A stretch of DNA of 7,220 bases from NCBI GenBank assembly GCA_003222065.1, contig QHUV01000407.1, positions 1 through 7,220 of the forward strand, written 5' to 3'. This DNA is from Gemmatimonadota bacterium (lineage in GTDB: Bacteria > Gemmatimonadota > Gemmatimonadetes > Gemmatimonadales > Gemmatimonadaceae). The translations under genes were made by a program, and so were the position numbers. Every line of letters starts with the position of its first letter. The first letter of the stretch is position 1. Positions 1 to 6,514 of this stretch are shown piece by piece. The notes below the pieces were generated by a model. It was not told the origin of the DNA and ran no database searches. It saw only the letters and a list, made by a program, of their open reading frames with translations.

Positions 1-589
1 TGATGGCCTGGTTATGCGTCCAGGTCGCGCGACCGGTGCGAGGCAGCAGAGCGCGCGCGATACGCCAGATTTCGCGTTTGCCCGCTGCCGTCCTGTCGTC
101 GACGTCGGGGACGAAGGCGCGGCGCAGTACGCGCGCGACGTTGGTGTCGACGAGCTCCGCGCGCCGCTCGTACGCGAACGACGCGACGGCACCCGCGGTA
201 TAGTCGCCGATCCCCGGGAGCTTCCGTAGCAGCCGCGGATCCGAGGGCAGTGGCTCGTTAGGCAATGCGCCCTGCTGCGTCACGTCACGAGCGAGGCGAT
301 GGAGGTTGCGGGCACGAGCATAGTACCCGAGTCCCTGCCACGCCTCGCGCACCTGCCGCGGATGCGCACGCGCCAACTGCACGAGAGTCGGGAAACAATC
401 GAGGAACCGATCGTAGTACGCGATGACGCGCGAGACCTGGGTTTGCTGGAGCATGAGCTCCGACACGAGCACGCGATATGGATCGCGGGTCTTTCTCCAT
501 GGAAGGTCGCGACCGCTGCGCCGATACCATTCTCGCAGCCGGCGACTAAAGGCCGCTTGACGTGTCTGGTCCTTGCTCTTGCGCTTCAC
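1..589 (-). CDS. mutY: A/G-specific adenine glycosylase MutY (C-terminus cut by window edge)
   Basis: This is the N-terminal 196 residues of MutY, the base-excision repair glycosylase that removes adenine mispaired with 8-oxoguanine; the rest lies beyond the window start. Visible motifs in order: LPWRKTRDPYRV (29-40); VSELMLQQTQV (42-52), with catalytic Glu44; GLGYYARARNL (87-97); the helix-hairpin-helix LPGIGDYTAG (124-133), with the Tyr at 130 seen in many MutYs; and VDTNVARVLRR (147-157), with the catalytic Asp148. The 4Fe-4S cysteines and the 8-oxoG-recognition domain would lie outside the window. I chose the GTG at 589-587 because the conserved region begins about 28 residues later and the frame runs further upstream only into the preceding DUF190 gene, with no better start. 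No clear Shine-Dalgarno is visible. The gap to DUF190 is 16 nt, so this is probably the third gene of the crcB operon. The assignment is very secure; the exact start is less so. Confidence 0.95.
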   Translation of the reverse strand, partial: MKRKSKDQTRQAAFSRRLREWYRRSGRDLPWRKTRDPYRVLVSELMLQQTQVSRVIAYYDRFLDCFPTLVQLARAHPRQVREAWQGLGYYARARNLHRLARDVTQQGALPNEPLPSDPRLLRKLPGIGDYTAGAVASFAYERRAELVDTNVARVLRRAFVPDVDDRTAAGKREIWRIARALLPRTGRATWTHNQAI

Positions 590-605
590 GACGTCGGCGG
601 GAGTG

Positions 606-983
606 TCACTTGTCGATCGACCAGCCCGCGGCACGCTCGGATTCCGGCACGTCGGCGCGATACATGATCACCCGCGCACGCTCGAGCGTGATCAAACCTC
701 CACCGATCATCTCATCGAGGTCCGGAAGAATTGTCTGAATGCGCTCTTCGGTCTCGACGCACTCGACGACGATCGGCAAGTCGAGCGAGAGCTCGAGAAA
801 CCGATCGGTGCGAATGTGACTGCTCGCACCGAAGCCCATGATCGCCCGGTATACGGTCGCTCCGGCATAATGCTTTCGCCGCAGTAGCTGCACGATCTCG
901 GTATACAGCGGGTGGCCGTTGTACTTGTCGCGCTCTCCGATGTGGATGCGCATCAACACTCGCTCACCTTTGAACCCGTGCAT
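606..983 (-). CDS. DUF190 family protein (PII-like), paired with crcB
   Basis: This 125-residue protein matches the DUF190 family. The signature parts are an N-terminal strand with LMRIHIGERDKYNGHPLY (10-27), the central GATVYRAIMGFGASSHI (41-57), DLPIVVECVETEERIQ (68-83) and LPDLDEMIGGGLITLE (86-101). Members have a PII-like ferredoxin fold and often sit beside crcB; their biochemical role is not established. Here the gene starts 10 nt after the crcB stop and precedes mutY by 16 nt, so co-transcription with the fluoride channel is likely. The frame remains open upstream to about 1166, but that extension overlaps crcB and lacks family similarity. I therefore took ATG 983-981, which has a weak GGTGAC a few bases upstream; the adjacent GTG at 986-984 is an alternative. 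The last residues (about 110-125, ESERAAGWSIDK) form a short tail beyond the conserved core. A role as a soluble accessory or sensor for fluoride export is inference from context. Confidence 0.88.
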   Translation of the reverse strand: MHGFKGERVLMRIHIGERDKYNGHPLYTEIVQLLRRKHYAGATVYRAIMGFGASSHIRTDRFLELSLDLPIVVECVETEERIQTILPDLDEMIGGGLITLERARVIMYRADVPESERAAGWSIDK

Positions 984-993
984 CACGTCACCG

Positions 994-1386
994 TCAACTC
1001 TGCGATCGCATGGCCAGCAGCTCGCGCGCGGCGACGATCCCGAGCCACGTACCCGCCAGCGAGAGGACGACGCTGAGAAGCACGTAACCGCCGGCGCGCA
1101 GTCCCTCTCCGTCCTCCAGCAACAACATGGTGTCGTAGCTGAAGGTGGAGAAGGTCGTGTAGCCACCGCAAAACCCAGTCGTGAGGAGCGCGCGGACCTC
1201 GGGTGAGATCGCGACCGTGCCGAGTGAATAGCGGAGCAGGAACCCGAGCAGCAGCGAACCAGAGACGTTCACGACGAGCGTACCCGCGGGAAAGTCGGGG
1301 CCAACGCGCTGCTGGACGATTGTGGCGAGGGCGAAGCGCGCGACACCGCCCACCGCGCTGCCGAGCGCGACGTACCACCAGATCAT
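994..1386 (-). CDS. crcB: Fluoride ion channel CrcB/Fluc
   Basis: This is a 130-residue inner-membrane protein of the CrcB/Fluc family, which lets fluoride out of the cytoplasm as a dual-topology dimer. Four hydrophobic segments are visible, at about 4-24, 35-54, 65-90 and 99-122. Family motifs are all present: GGVARF (13-18); VNVSGSLLLGF (39-49), with Asn40 as the pore polar residue; and GFCGGYTTFSTFSYD (71-85), containing Phe79 and Phe82 of the fluoride-coordinating Phe box. Length is normal. Only one crcB copy is seen, so a homodimer inserted in both orientations is expected. The start is ATG 1386-1384, and the first helix begins almost immediately after it. There is no strong Shine-Dalgarno. 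It leads the minus-strand operon crcB-DUF190-mutY and is divergent from the copper gene. I could not recognise a fluoride riboswitch upstream. Confidence 0.95.
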   Translation of the reverse strand: MIWWYVALGSAVGGVARFALATIVQQRVGPDFPAGTLVVNVSGSLLLGFLLRYSLGTVAISPEVRALLTTGFCGGYTTFSTFSYDTMLLLEDGEGLRAGGYVLLSVVLSLAGTWLGIVAARELLAMRSQS

Positions 1387-1497
1387 ATCGCCAATCGCGA
1401 TACCGAACGAGCAACCAACTGCGAGTGCACGGGTCGTCTGTTAGCTTGCTGACGTCGGCCATTGGCCAAGCGCATCATGTCAGACTGCTCGCGGAGT
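1387..1497. promoter_or_regulatory. Divergent intergenic region between crcB and the CopC-CopD gene
   Basis: The crcB operon and the copper gene are transcribed away from each other across this stretch of about 110 bp, so it should carry both promoters. That is inferred from gene layout. I found no convincing -35/-10 pair on either strand. Two small palindromes stand out: TTGGCCAA at 1462-1469, which forms part of GGCC-ATT-GGCC at 1457-1467, and GACGTC at 1451-1456. Either could be half of an operator, but both are short enough to occur by chance. The left boundary is the crcB start. The right boundary depends on which copper-gene start is used (1462, 1477 or 1498). Confidence 0.45.
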
Positions 1498-2991
1498 ATG
1501 CAACCTAACCGACCGGTTCTTGGCAAGGGCGCGGCACGGCGTCGCGTCGTGATTCGCGCGACAGTTGTCGCCATGGTCGCGGTAATCGGCCTTCCCGTCG
1601 GACTCCTGGCACACGCGCACCTGCGACGAAGCGAGCCGGCGGCGCGCGAACGACTCGCGTTACCGCCGACGGCGATCCGCCTCTGGTTCTCAGAGCGACC
1701 GGAGCTGGCGTTCACGCGAGTCCGCCTGCGCGGCGCCGACAGCTCCGAGATTCCGCTCGGCGCCGTCGCACGCATGGCGAACGATGCGTTTGGCCTCACC
1801 ATTCCCGTTCCGGCAACACTCGCGACGGGACCGTATACGGTGCTCTGGCAGACCGCTGCCGCCGACGGGCATGCATCGCGCGGAAGCTTCACCTTCGAGA
1901 TCATCGCGGGCGCGACACCGCCAGTCGCTATGCGAGACACGGTAGCGCCGGCTCGCGATGGCCATGCGCTGATTCGCGTCGACGGCACGGGCGAGGAGCC
2001 GCCGCGGCTCAACGCGACGGCAGCAACACGCTGGCTCGAGTTCGTGGCGATGCTCGCCGTCGTCGGCGCCGTGGTGTTCCGGCTCGTCGTGCTTCGCCTT
2101 GCGCAACGGGCGCGGCTCGGCGCTCTATCGGACGACACACTCGTCGAGATCGTCGATTCAGTGCGGAGGCTGGCCCAGAGCGCCCTCGTGCTGTTGCTCA
2201 TCGCGGCGGTCTGGCGCTTTTTCGCCGAAGCGAGCGCTGTTCTTGGACCGGACCGCTCCGTGGATCGATTGGCGCTACGAACATTGCTGGGGACGAATTG
2301 GGGCCTCGGTTGGCTGGTGGGTGTCATCGGCGTCGTCGTCTCGGCGATCGGCTTTTCGATGGCGCGGCGCGTCCGTACCCAAGCCGGATGGGTCGTAGCC
2401 GCGTTAGGCGCAATGGCGATTGTCATCGCCCCGGCGCTCACCGGCCACGCGAGCTCGACACCACCAATCGCCCTCTCGCTCGCTCTCGACATGCTCCACG
2501 TGCTCGCCGCGAGTGCATGGCTTGGCGCTCTCCTGACGCTTCTGTTCGCGGCGCTACCGTTTGTGAGAGGGACGCGGGCAATGAGCGCAATCGGCTCCGG
2601 GCCATTGGTCGCGTCGCTTGTGCGCGCCTTCCATCCGGTTGCGCTGACCTGTGGCGCGGTCGTCCTCGCGACGGGGCTCTGCGCGACGTGGCTGCGTTTA
2701 CCGGCGGTTTCTTCGCTGTGGGAGAGCGCATACGGCCGCGTGCTACTCCTGAAGCTCGCGTTCGTGGCGATCGTCGTTATGCTCGGCGCTCTGAACTGGC
2801 GGCGAATTCTACCGTCGCTCGGCGATGATCGCTCGGCAGCGCGCATCACACGAACGGCGGGCGCTGAATTGACGATCGCGGCGCTCGTGCTCGCGGTCAC
2901 CGCCGTTCTCGTCTCCACCCCGCCGCCGGAGAGCGCGGAGCGTGGCGCGTCGAGCGTGGGCCCGATGCACACCGTAGCCCCTAGCCCGTGA
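1498..2991 (+). CDS. copC-copD: Fused CopC-CopD copper-handling protein
   Basis: This is a fusion of a periplasmic CopC copper-binding domain and a membrane CopD domain, the architecture of YcnJ-type copper proteins. From ATG 1498 (497 aa), residues 1-40 form a signal peptide: an RRR n-region, a hydrophobic core and AHA at the cleavage site. Cleavage would leave His41 as the mature N-terminus. His41 with Asp123 and His125 in AAADGHASRGSF make the classic CopC Cu(II) site. No Met-rich Cu(I) site is seen. The CopD part has about eight membrane segments (approximately 178-200, 226-244, 268-287, 296-315, 325-354, 378-399, 415-434, 455-474). Histidines sit in GHASS (317), DMLHVL (334) and RAFHPV (379). 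The start is uncertain. GGAG lies only 1 nt before ATG 1498; ATG 1477 and TTG 1462 are in frame but lack a Shine-Dalgarno. The stop overlaps the downstream GTG. Copper uptake or transfer to the cytoplasm is known for relatives; the direction here is inferred. Confidence 0.9.
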   Translation: MQPNRPVLGKGAARRRVVIRATVVAMVAVIGLPVGLLAHAHLRRSEPAARERLALPPTAIRLWFSERPELAFTRVRLRGADSSEIPLGAVARMANDAFGLTIPVPATLATGPYTVLWQTAAADGHASRGSFTFEIIAGATPPVAMRDTVAPARDGHALIRVDGTGEEPPRLNATAATRWLEFVAMLAVVGAVVFRLVVLRLAQRARLGALSDDTLVEIVDSVRRLAQSALVLLLIAAVWRFFAEASAVLGPDRSVDRLALRTLLGTNWGLGWLVGVIGVVVSAIGFSMARRVRTQAGWVVAALGAMAIVIAPALTGHASSTPPIALSLALDMLHVLAASAWLGALLTLLFAALPFVRGTRAMSAIGSGPLVASLVRAFHPVALTCGAVVLATGLCATWLRLPAVSSLWESAYGRVLLLKLAFVAIVVMLGALNWRRILPSLGDDRSAARITRTAGAELTIAALVLAVTAVLVSTPPPESAERGASSVGPMHTVAPSP

Positions 2992-3821
2992 CAAATTCGT
3001 ATATGACCGCAACCGCGCCGAGCATCTTACCGATCACTTATGACGACGTGGAGCGAGCACGCGAGCGGCTCGCGCCGTACCTAACGGTGACGCCACTCCG
3101 CCGCTATCCGCTCCTCGACGCGGCGGCGGGCCTAACGCTGTTCGCGAAGCACGAGAATCACCAGCCGACCGGGTCGTTCAAGGTGCGGAATGGGCTCTCT
3201 TTTATGACGGCGTTGTCGGCGTCGGAGCGTGCTCGCGGCGTCGTCGCGGCGTCAACAGGCAATCATGGCCAGGGGATCGCATTCGGGGCGGCGCTGGTCG
3301 GGCGTATCATCGCGGGTGCGGCAACGATGACGCTGGAGATAGTCGAGCAGGCCGGCGATGAGGGTCTCGACGCCCTCGTGCTCGCGGTTGGCGGCGGTTC
3401 GCAGGCGGTCGGTGCCCTGACTGTGGCGCGTCGGCTGGCACCACGGCTGGAGGTGTACGGCGTTCAAGCCGAAGGGGCGGCCGCGCAGCACGATTCGTGG
3501 CACGCGCGCGAGCCGCGCACGACCGAACGCGCCAACACGTTCGCCGAGGGCGTCGCGACGCGCTCGACCTACGAGTTGACGTTTCCCGCGCTTGTGGAAG
3601 GACTCGCGGGGTTCGTGACGCTGAGCGACGCGGAGATCGCGGAAGGCGTGCGCATGATCCTCTCGACGACGCACAACCTGGTGGAAGGGGCGGGTGCGAT
3701 GGGCGTCATGGGCGCCATGAAGCTGCGTGAGCGCCTAACGGGCAGACGCGTCGCGGTGGCATTCTGCGGTGGTAACCTGGATTCGGGCGTGCTGCGGCGG
3801 ATCTTGAATCGGGAGATGTGA
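2988..3821 (+). CDS. PLP-dependent threonine/serine dehydratase-like protein with an internal deletion
   Basis: This protein belongs to the fold-type II PLP family of threonine/serine ammonia-lyases (IlvA/TdcB/EutB-like), which deaminate hydroxy-amino acids to keto acids. Numbered from GTG 2988 (277 aa), it shows HENHQPTGSFKVRNG (55-69) with Schiff-base Lys65, STGNHGQG (89-96), the phosphate-binding AVGGGSQAVG (133-142) and FCGGNLDSG (259-267), where Cys260 replaces the usual Ser near the PLP ring nitrogen. Between ALVG (102-105) and RIIAGAATMTLEI (106-118), relatives carry about 57-59 more residues that form most of the small domain closing over the substrate. They are missing here with the frame kept. 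Total length is about 275 against the usual 320-330. GTG 2988 overlaps the upstream stop in a GTGA, which suggests translational coupling; ATG 3003 is an alternative. Neither has a Shine-Dalgarno. The family call is secure. Activity is doubtful: it may be a decaying gene, a divergent compact form or an assembly artefact. Confidence 0.88.
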   Translation: MTNSYMTATAPSILPITYDDVERARERLAPYLTVTPLRRYPLLDAAAGLTLFAKHENHQPTGSFKVRNGLSFMTALSASERARGVVAASTGNHGQGIAFGAALVGRIIAGAATMTLEIVEQAGDEGLDALVLAVGGGSQAVGALTVARRLAPRLEVYGVQAEGAAAQHDSWHAREPRTTERANTFAEGVATRSTYELTFPALVEGLAGFVTLSDAEIAEGVRMILSTTHNLVEGAGAMGVMGAMKLRERLTGRRVAVAFCGGNLDSGVLRRILNREM

Positions 3822-3833
3822 GCCGCCTGCCAG

Positions 3834-5117
3834 TCAGCTCACTTTCCTCGTCTTCCTCTTCAGGAAGTCCATCAAGATGAACTGGCCGAGTGTCATCGTC
3901 GTCGTGAAGTAGGCCTTCCCGCGGCTGATCTCGGAGACGCGCTTCACGAACTCGACGAGTGAGCGGTCGCGCGCGAGCATGAAGGTGTTGATCATGATGC
4001 CGCTGCGACGGCAGTTCGCCACCTCGCGCAACGTCTGCGCGATGACGGTCGCATCGAGGCCGAACGAGTTCTTGTAAATCTGCCCGTTGGGCATCGTTAG
4101 GGCGCTCGGCTTACCATCGGTGATCATGATGATCTGGCGCATGTCTTTCTTTTGTGCCAACAGCAGGCGCCGCGCGAGCTTCATGCCTTCAGCCGTATTC
4201 GTGTGATACGGGCCAACTTGTGCCGTGGCCAGCGCGGCCAGCGGAATCTCCTCGGCCGAATCATGGAAGAGAATGACCTTGAGCGAATCACCCGGGAATT
4301 GCGTCCGGATGAGGTGCGTCAACGCTAACGCGACTTTCTTCGCGGGCGTGAACCGGTCCTCACCATACAGGATCATGGAGTGCGAGCAATCGAGCATCAA
4401 CACCGTCGCGCACGACGATCGGTACTCGGCCTGACGCACCATGAGGTCCTGATAGTCGAGCTCCATCGGCACCTCGATCTTGCCGGTGCGCGCCAGTGAG
4501 TGCTTGAGCGTCTCGTTAACGTCGAGATTCAGCACATCGCCGAACTCGTATGCCTTGCTGTACCCGTCGGCCTCGATGCCGGTCGCGAGATATTGGGTGT
4601 CGTGGCTGCCGAAGCTCGACTTGCCTAACGAACCAAGCAGTCCCCGGAGCGTCTTGTACCCGAGAAAGTCGATGCCCTTGTCGGTGAGATTGAACTGTAC
4701 GTCGCGAGCGGCGGCCTTCGCCAAGCTGCCGGGACCCTCGAGAGGTTGGTGGCCGGCCGGCATCTGCGGCGGCGCTTCCATCGAGAGGTAGCCTTCCTTG
4801 ATCAGCCGCTGGACGAGCTCATCGAGCAGCTTCGCGAGCTTTGCCTGTCCTTCCTCGTCACCCTCGCCACGCAACGCCTCGAGCATCTCCGGCGTGAATT
4901 GCCCGCTCTCGATGAGCGCGTTCAGGATTGCCTGACGCAGCGACTCGAGCGAGCGGTCGCCGTCATCGCCGAAGTCCCATCCGTAGTACGGCTGCTGATT
5001 CTTGCCGCCGGCAAATCCCGATTGCAGGAGGAAGTCGGCAAGCTTGTCGAGCAGCGACTGGAGATCGACCGCGTCGGCCATCTCCGGGCTGAACTTCGTG
5101 TAGGTGTGGAATCGCAT
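3834..5117 (-). CDS. VWA-domain protein with intact MIDAS (partner of MoxR/Mg-chelatase-like ATPases)
   Basis: This 427-residue soluble protein has no signal peptide. Residues 1-110 are helical and acidic ([17 protein letters not shown] at 19-35). Residues 140-235 hold a conserved stretch including [19 protein letters not shown] (144-162) and [15 protein letters not shown] (221-235). A von Willebrand factor A domain follows from about 236 to 415. Its metal site is complete: DCSHS (Asp243, Ser245, Ser247), Thr308 in the HTNTAEG stretch and Asp334 in ITDGKPS. It resembles the CoxE/ChlD-like VWA proteins that usually work with an AAA+ ATPase of the MoxR or Mg-chelatase type to remodel or load metal into targets. 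No such ATPase lies nearby. ATG 5117-5115 is set by a strong Shine-Dalgarno. The frame stays open upstream to 5444, but that part overlaps the divergent MFS gene and is not conserved. The 3' end converges with the dehydratase gene, 12 nt apart. The domain is certain; the cellular role is unknown. Confidence 0.92.
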   Translation of the reverse strand: MRFHTYTKFSPEMADAVDLQSLLDKLADFLLQSGFAGGKNQQPYYGWDFGDDGDRSLESLRQAILNALIESGQFTPEMLEALRGEGDEEGQAKLAKLLDELVQRLIKEGYLSMEAPPQMPAGHQPLEGPGSLAKAAARDVQFNLTDKGIDFLGYKTLRGLLGSLGKSSFGSHDTQYLATGIEADGYSKAYEFGDVLNLDVNETLKHSLARTGKIEVPMELDYQDLMVRQAEYRSSCATVLMLDCSHSMILYGEDRFTPAKKVALALTHLIRTQFPGDSLKVILFHDSAEEIPLAALATAQVGPYHTNTAEGMKLARRLLLAQKKDMRQIIMITDGKPSALTMPNGQIYKNSFGLDATVIAQTLREVANCRRSGIMINTFMLARDRSLVEFVKRVSEISRGKAYFTTTMTLGQFILMDFLKRKTRKVS

Positions 5118-5211
5118 TCGGCCTCCTCTCGAAGCATACGCGTCCACGCGTTGGAAGTCACGGTGCGCCGGGTCAGCATCTCGACGTCGCGCCGGTAGAT
5201 TGTCTTGCGAA
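5118..5211. promoter_or_regulatory. Divergent intergenic region between the VWA gene and the MFS gene
   Basis: The two flanking genes point away from each other, so this 94-bp gap should hold a promoter for each. That is inference from layout. On the plus strand TAGATT at 5196-5201 could be a -10 element placing a start of transcription only a few bases before the MFS ATG, but no -35 match accompanies it. On the minus strand GTGACT (5161-5156) and TATGCT (5138-5133) are 17 bp apart, but they would start the transcript inside the ribosome binding site. No larger repeat or operator-like palindrome stands out. Confidence 0.4.
5122..5130 (-). promoter_or_regulatory. Strong ribosome binding site of the VWA gene
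   Basis: On the minus strand this reads GAGAGGAGG, with AGGAGG four bases before ATG 5117-5115. It is the only near-perfect Shine-Dalgarno in the window. It fixes the VWA start and rules out the longer open frame. It suggests efficient translation compared with the neighbours, most of which show weak sites or none. Confidence 0.8.
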
Positions 5212-6483
5212 ATGCCAGCCAGCCTGAACCCCTTCCGCGCCCTCCGCCACCGCAACTTCCTGCTCTTCTGGTCCGGCCAGACCCTCTCACTCATCGGCAC
5301 GTGGATGCAGTCGATGGCGGAAGGGTGGCTCGCATTCGAGCTCACGCGGAATGCGTTCCTGGTCGGGCTCGTGGCGGCATCGCAGTCGTTGCCGATCCTG
5401 CTCCTCTCGCTGTACGCGGGGGTCCTCGTGGATCGAGCGAACAAGCTGCGGCTCGTGACCGTGTGTCAAACGCTGTTTGCGATCCAGTCGATATCGCTCT
5501 GGGTGCTCGCATGGACGAATCACATCACCATTCACTGGCTGATCGCGATGGCGACGATCAACGGGGTGATCAGCTCCATTGAGATACCGGCGCGCCAGTC
5601 GCTGGTGATCGAGCTCGTTGGACGCGACGAGCTGCCCGGCGCGATTGCGCTCAACTCGAGCGGGTTCAACCTCGCGCGCATCGTCGGGCCCGCGGCGGCG
5701 GCGATCGTCATCGCGAAGCTCGGCATTGCCTGGTGCTTCGGAGTGAACGCGATCAGCTACGTCGCGGTGCTCATCGGTCTATTTCTCATTCGACTTCCGA
5801 GATGGGTGCCGGCGGAGCACCGCGCGTCGCCGCTTCAGGGCATCGTCGAGGGCGTGCGATACATGCGCGGCACGCCGGCGGTGGCGGCGCTCATCGGGAT
5901 CGTCACGGTGTATTCCGTGTTCGGCGTGCCGTACCTGACGCTCATGCCCGTGGTCGCCGGCGAGCGATTGTCGCTTGGCGCAAGCGGATACGGACTGCTC
6001 CTCGCGTGCGTCGGCGTCGGCGGGCTGACCGGCGCGCTGACACTCGCCGCAATCGGCGATCGCCTCCCACGGCACGTCGTCTTGTCGCGAGCGTCCTATG
6101 CGTTTTCGAGTTTGCTCATCGTGTTCGCGTTCGTTCGATCGGCCCGGCTGGCGTACCCCCTGCTTCTCCTTATCGGCTTCGCCATGATCGTCAACAGCGC
6201 GCAGGCAAACGCGATGCTGCAGCACTTGGTGCCTGACGAGTTGCGGGGTCGCATCATGGCCGCCTACTCGTTCATTGTCGTCGGCTTATCGCAGGTCGCG
6301 GGCTCCTTCGTCGCCGGAGCCGTCGCGCGGGCGTTTGGCGTCGCGTGGGCGATCGGGGGCGGCGGAGCGGTCATGCTACTCTATGGCATCTGGGCCTATC
6401 GATCTCGGAGCTCAGACTTTGCGGTCGCGATGCGCCAGCCTGGCATCGCGACGTCGCTGGGCGAGTCCGGGCGCGAGCGGTAA
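5212..6483 (+). CDS. MFS transporter, EntS/MFS_3-type exporter
   Basis: This 423-residue inner-membrane protein has the 12-helix layout of the major facilitator superfamily. The N-terminus NPFRALRHRNFLLFWSGQ (6-23) followed by LSLIGTWMQSMAEGWLAFELT (25-45) is typical of the MFS_3/EntS exporters, a group that includes enterobactin and drug efflux proteins. The motif-A equivalent is GVLVDRANKLRL (70-81). Other conserved stretches are IEIPARQSLVIELVGRDELP (123-142), the central cytoplasmic loop with IVEGVRYMRGTP (211-222) and VPDELRGRIMAAYSF (340-354). A short hydrophilic tail (about 397-423) ends the protein. I chose ATG 5212 because the conserved N-terminus starts directly after it; the frame extends further upstream only into the VWA gene. 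No Shine-Dalgarno precedes it, so a leaderless or near-leaderless transcript is possible. The substrate cannot be deduced, because no biosynthetic or siderophore gene is adjacent. It ends 31 nt from the convergent kinase-like gene. Confidence 0.93.
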   Translation: MPASLNPFRALRHRNFLLFWSGQTLSLIGTWMQSMAEGWLAFELTRNAFLVGLVAASQSLPILLLSLYAGVLVDRANKLRLVTVCQTLFAIQSISLWVLAWTNHITIHWLIAMATINGVISSIEIPARQSLVIELVGRDELPGAIALNSSGFNLARIVGPAAAAIVIAKLGIAWCFGVNAISYVAVLIGLFLIRLPRWVPAEHRASPLQGIVEGVRYMRGTPAVAALIGIVTVYSVFGVPYLTLMPVVAGERLSLGASGYGLLLACVGVGGLTGALTLAAIGDRLPRHVVLSRASYAFSSLLIVFAFVRSARLAYPLLLLIGFAMIVNSAQANAMLQHLVPDELRGRIMAAYSFIVVGLSQVAGSFVAGAVARAFGVAWAIGGGGAVMLLYGIWAYRSRSSDFAVAMRQPGIATSLGESGRER

Positions 6484-6514
6484 GCGGCGAGCGCCGCCGC
6501 GATCTGGCCGTGGC

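Noticed and set aside
984..1166. Upstream extension of the DUF190 frame
   Set aside because: It overlaps the well-conserved crcB gene, has no similarity to the family and no start signal. The family N-terminus begins at 983.
1387..1461. Fluoride (crcB-type) riboswitch before crcB
   Set aside because: I looked for the conserved pseudoknot pieces in the short leader on the minus strand and could not recognise them. A covariance-model search would be decisive.
1383..2972. A 529-codon open frame on the minus strand, antisense to the CopC-CopD gene
   Set aside because: Its product is a low-complexity Ser/Thr/Arg/Ala-rich string with no recognisable domain. It mirrors the well-supported copper protein. 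Long stop-free antisense frames are expected in high-G+C DNA.
5133..5161. Promoter for the VWA gene: GTGACT, 17-bp spacer, TATGCT on the minus strand
   Set aside because: Each box matches 4 of 6 consensus bases and the spacer is ideal. However, transcription would begin inside the ribosome binding site, so it is unlikely to be the working promoter.
5118..5444. Upstream extension of the VWA frame and a matching upstream extension of the MFS frame
   Set aside because: Each overlaps the other divergent gene and encodes unconserved sequence. The strong Shine-Dalgarno at 5122-5130 and the conserved MFS N-terminus at 5212 fix the real starts.
6484..6497. GC-rich hairpin between the convergent MFS and kinase-like genes as a terminator
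   Set aside because: GCGGC and GCCGC can pair around a 4-base loop, but there is no T-tract on either side and such short GC pairs are common in this DNA.
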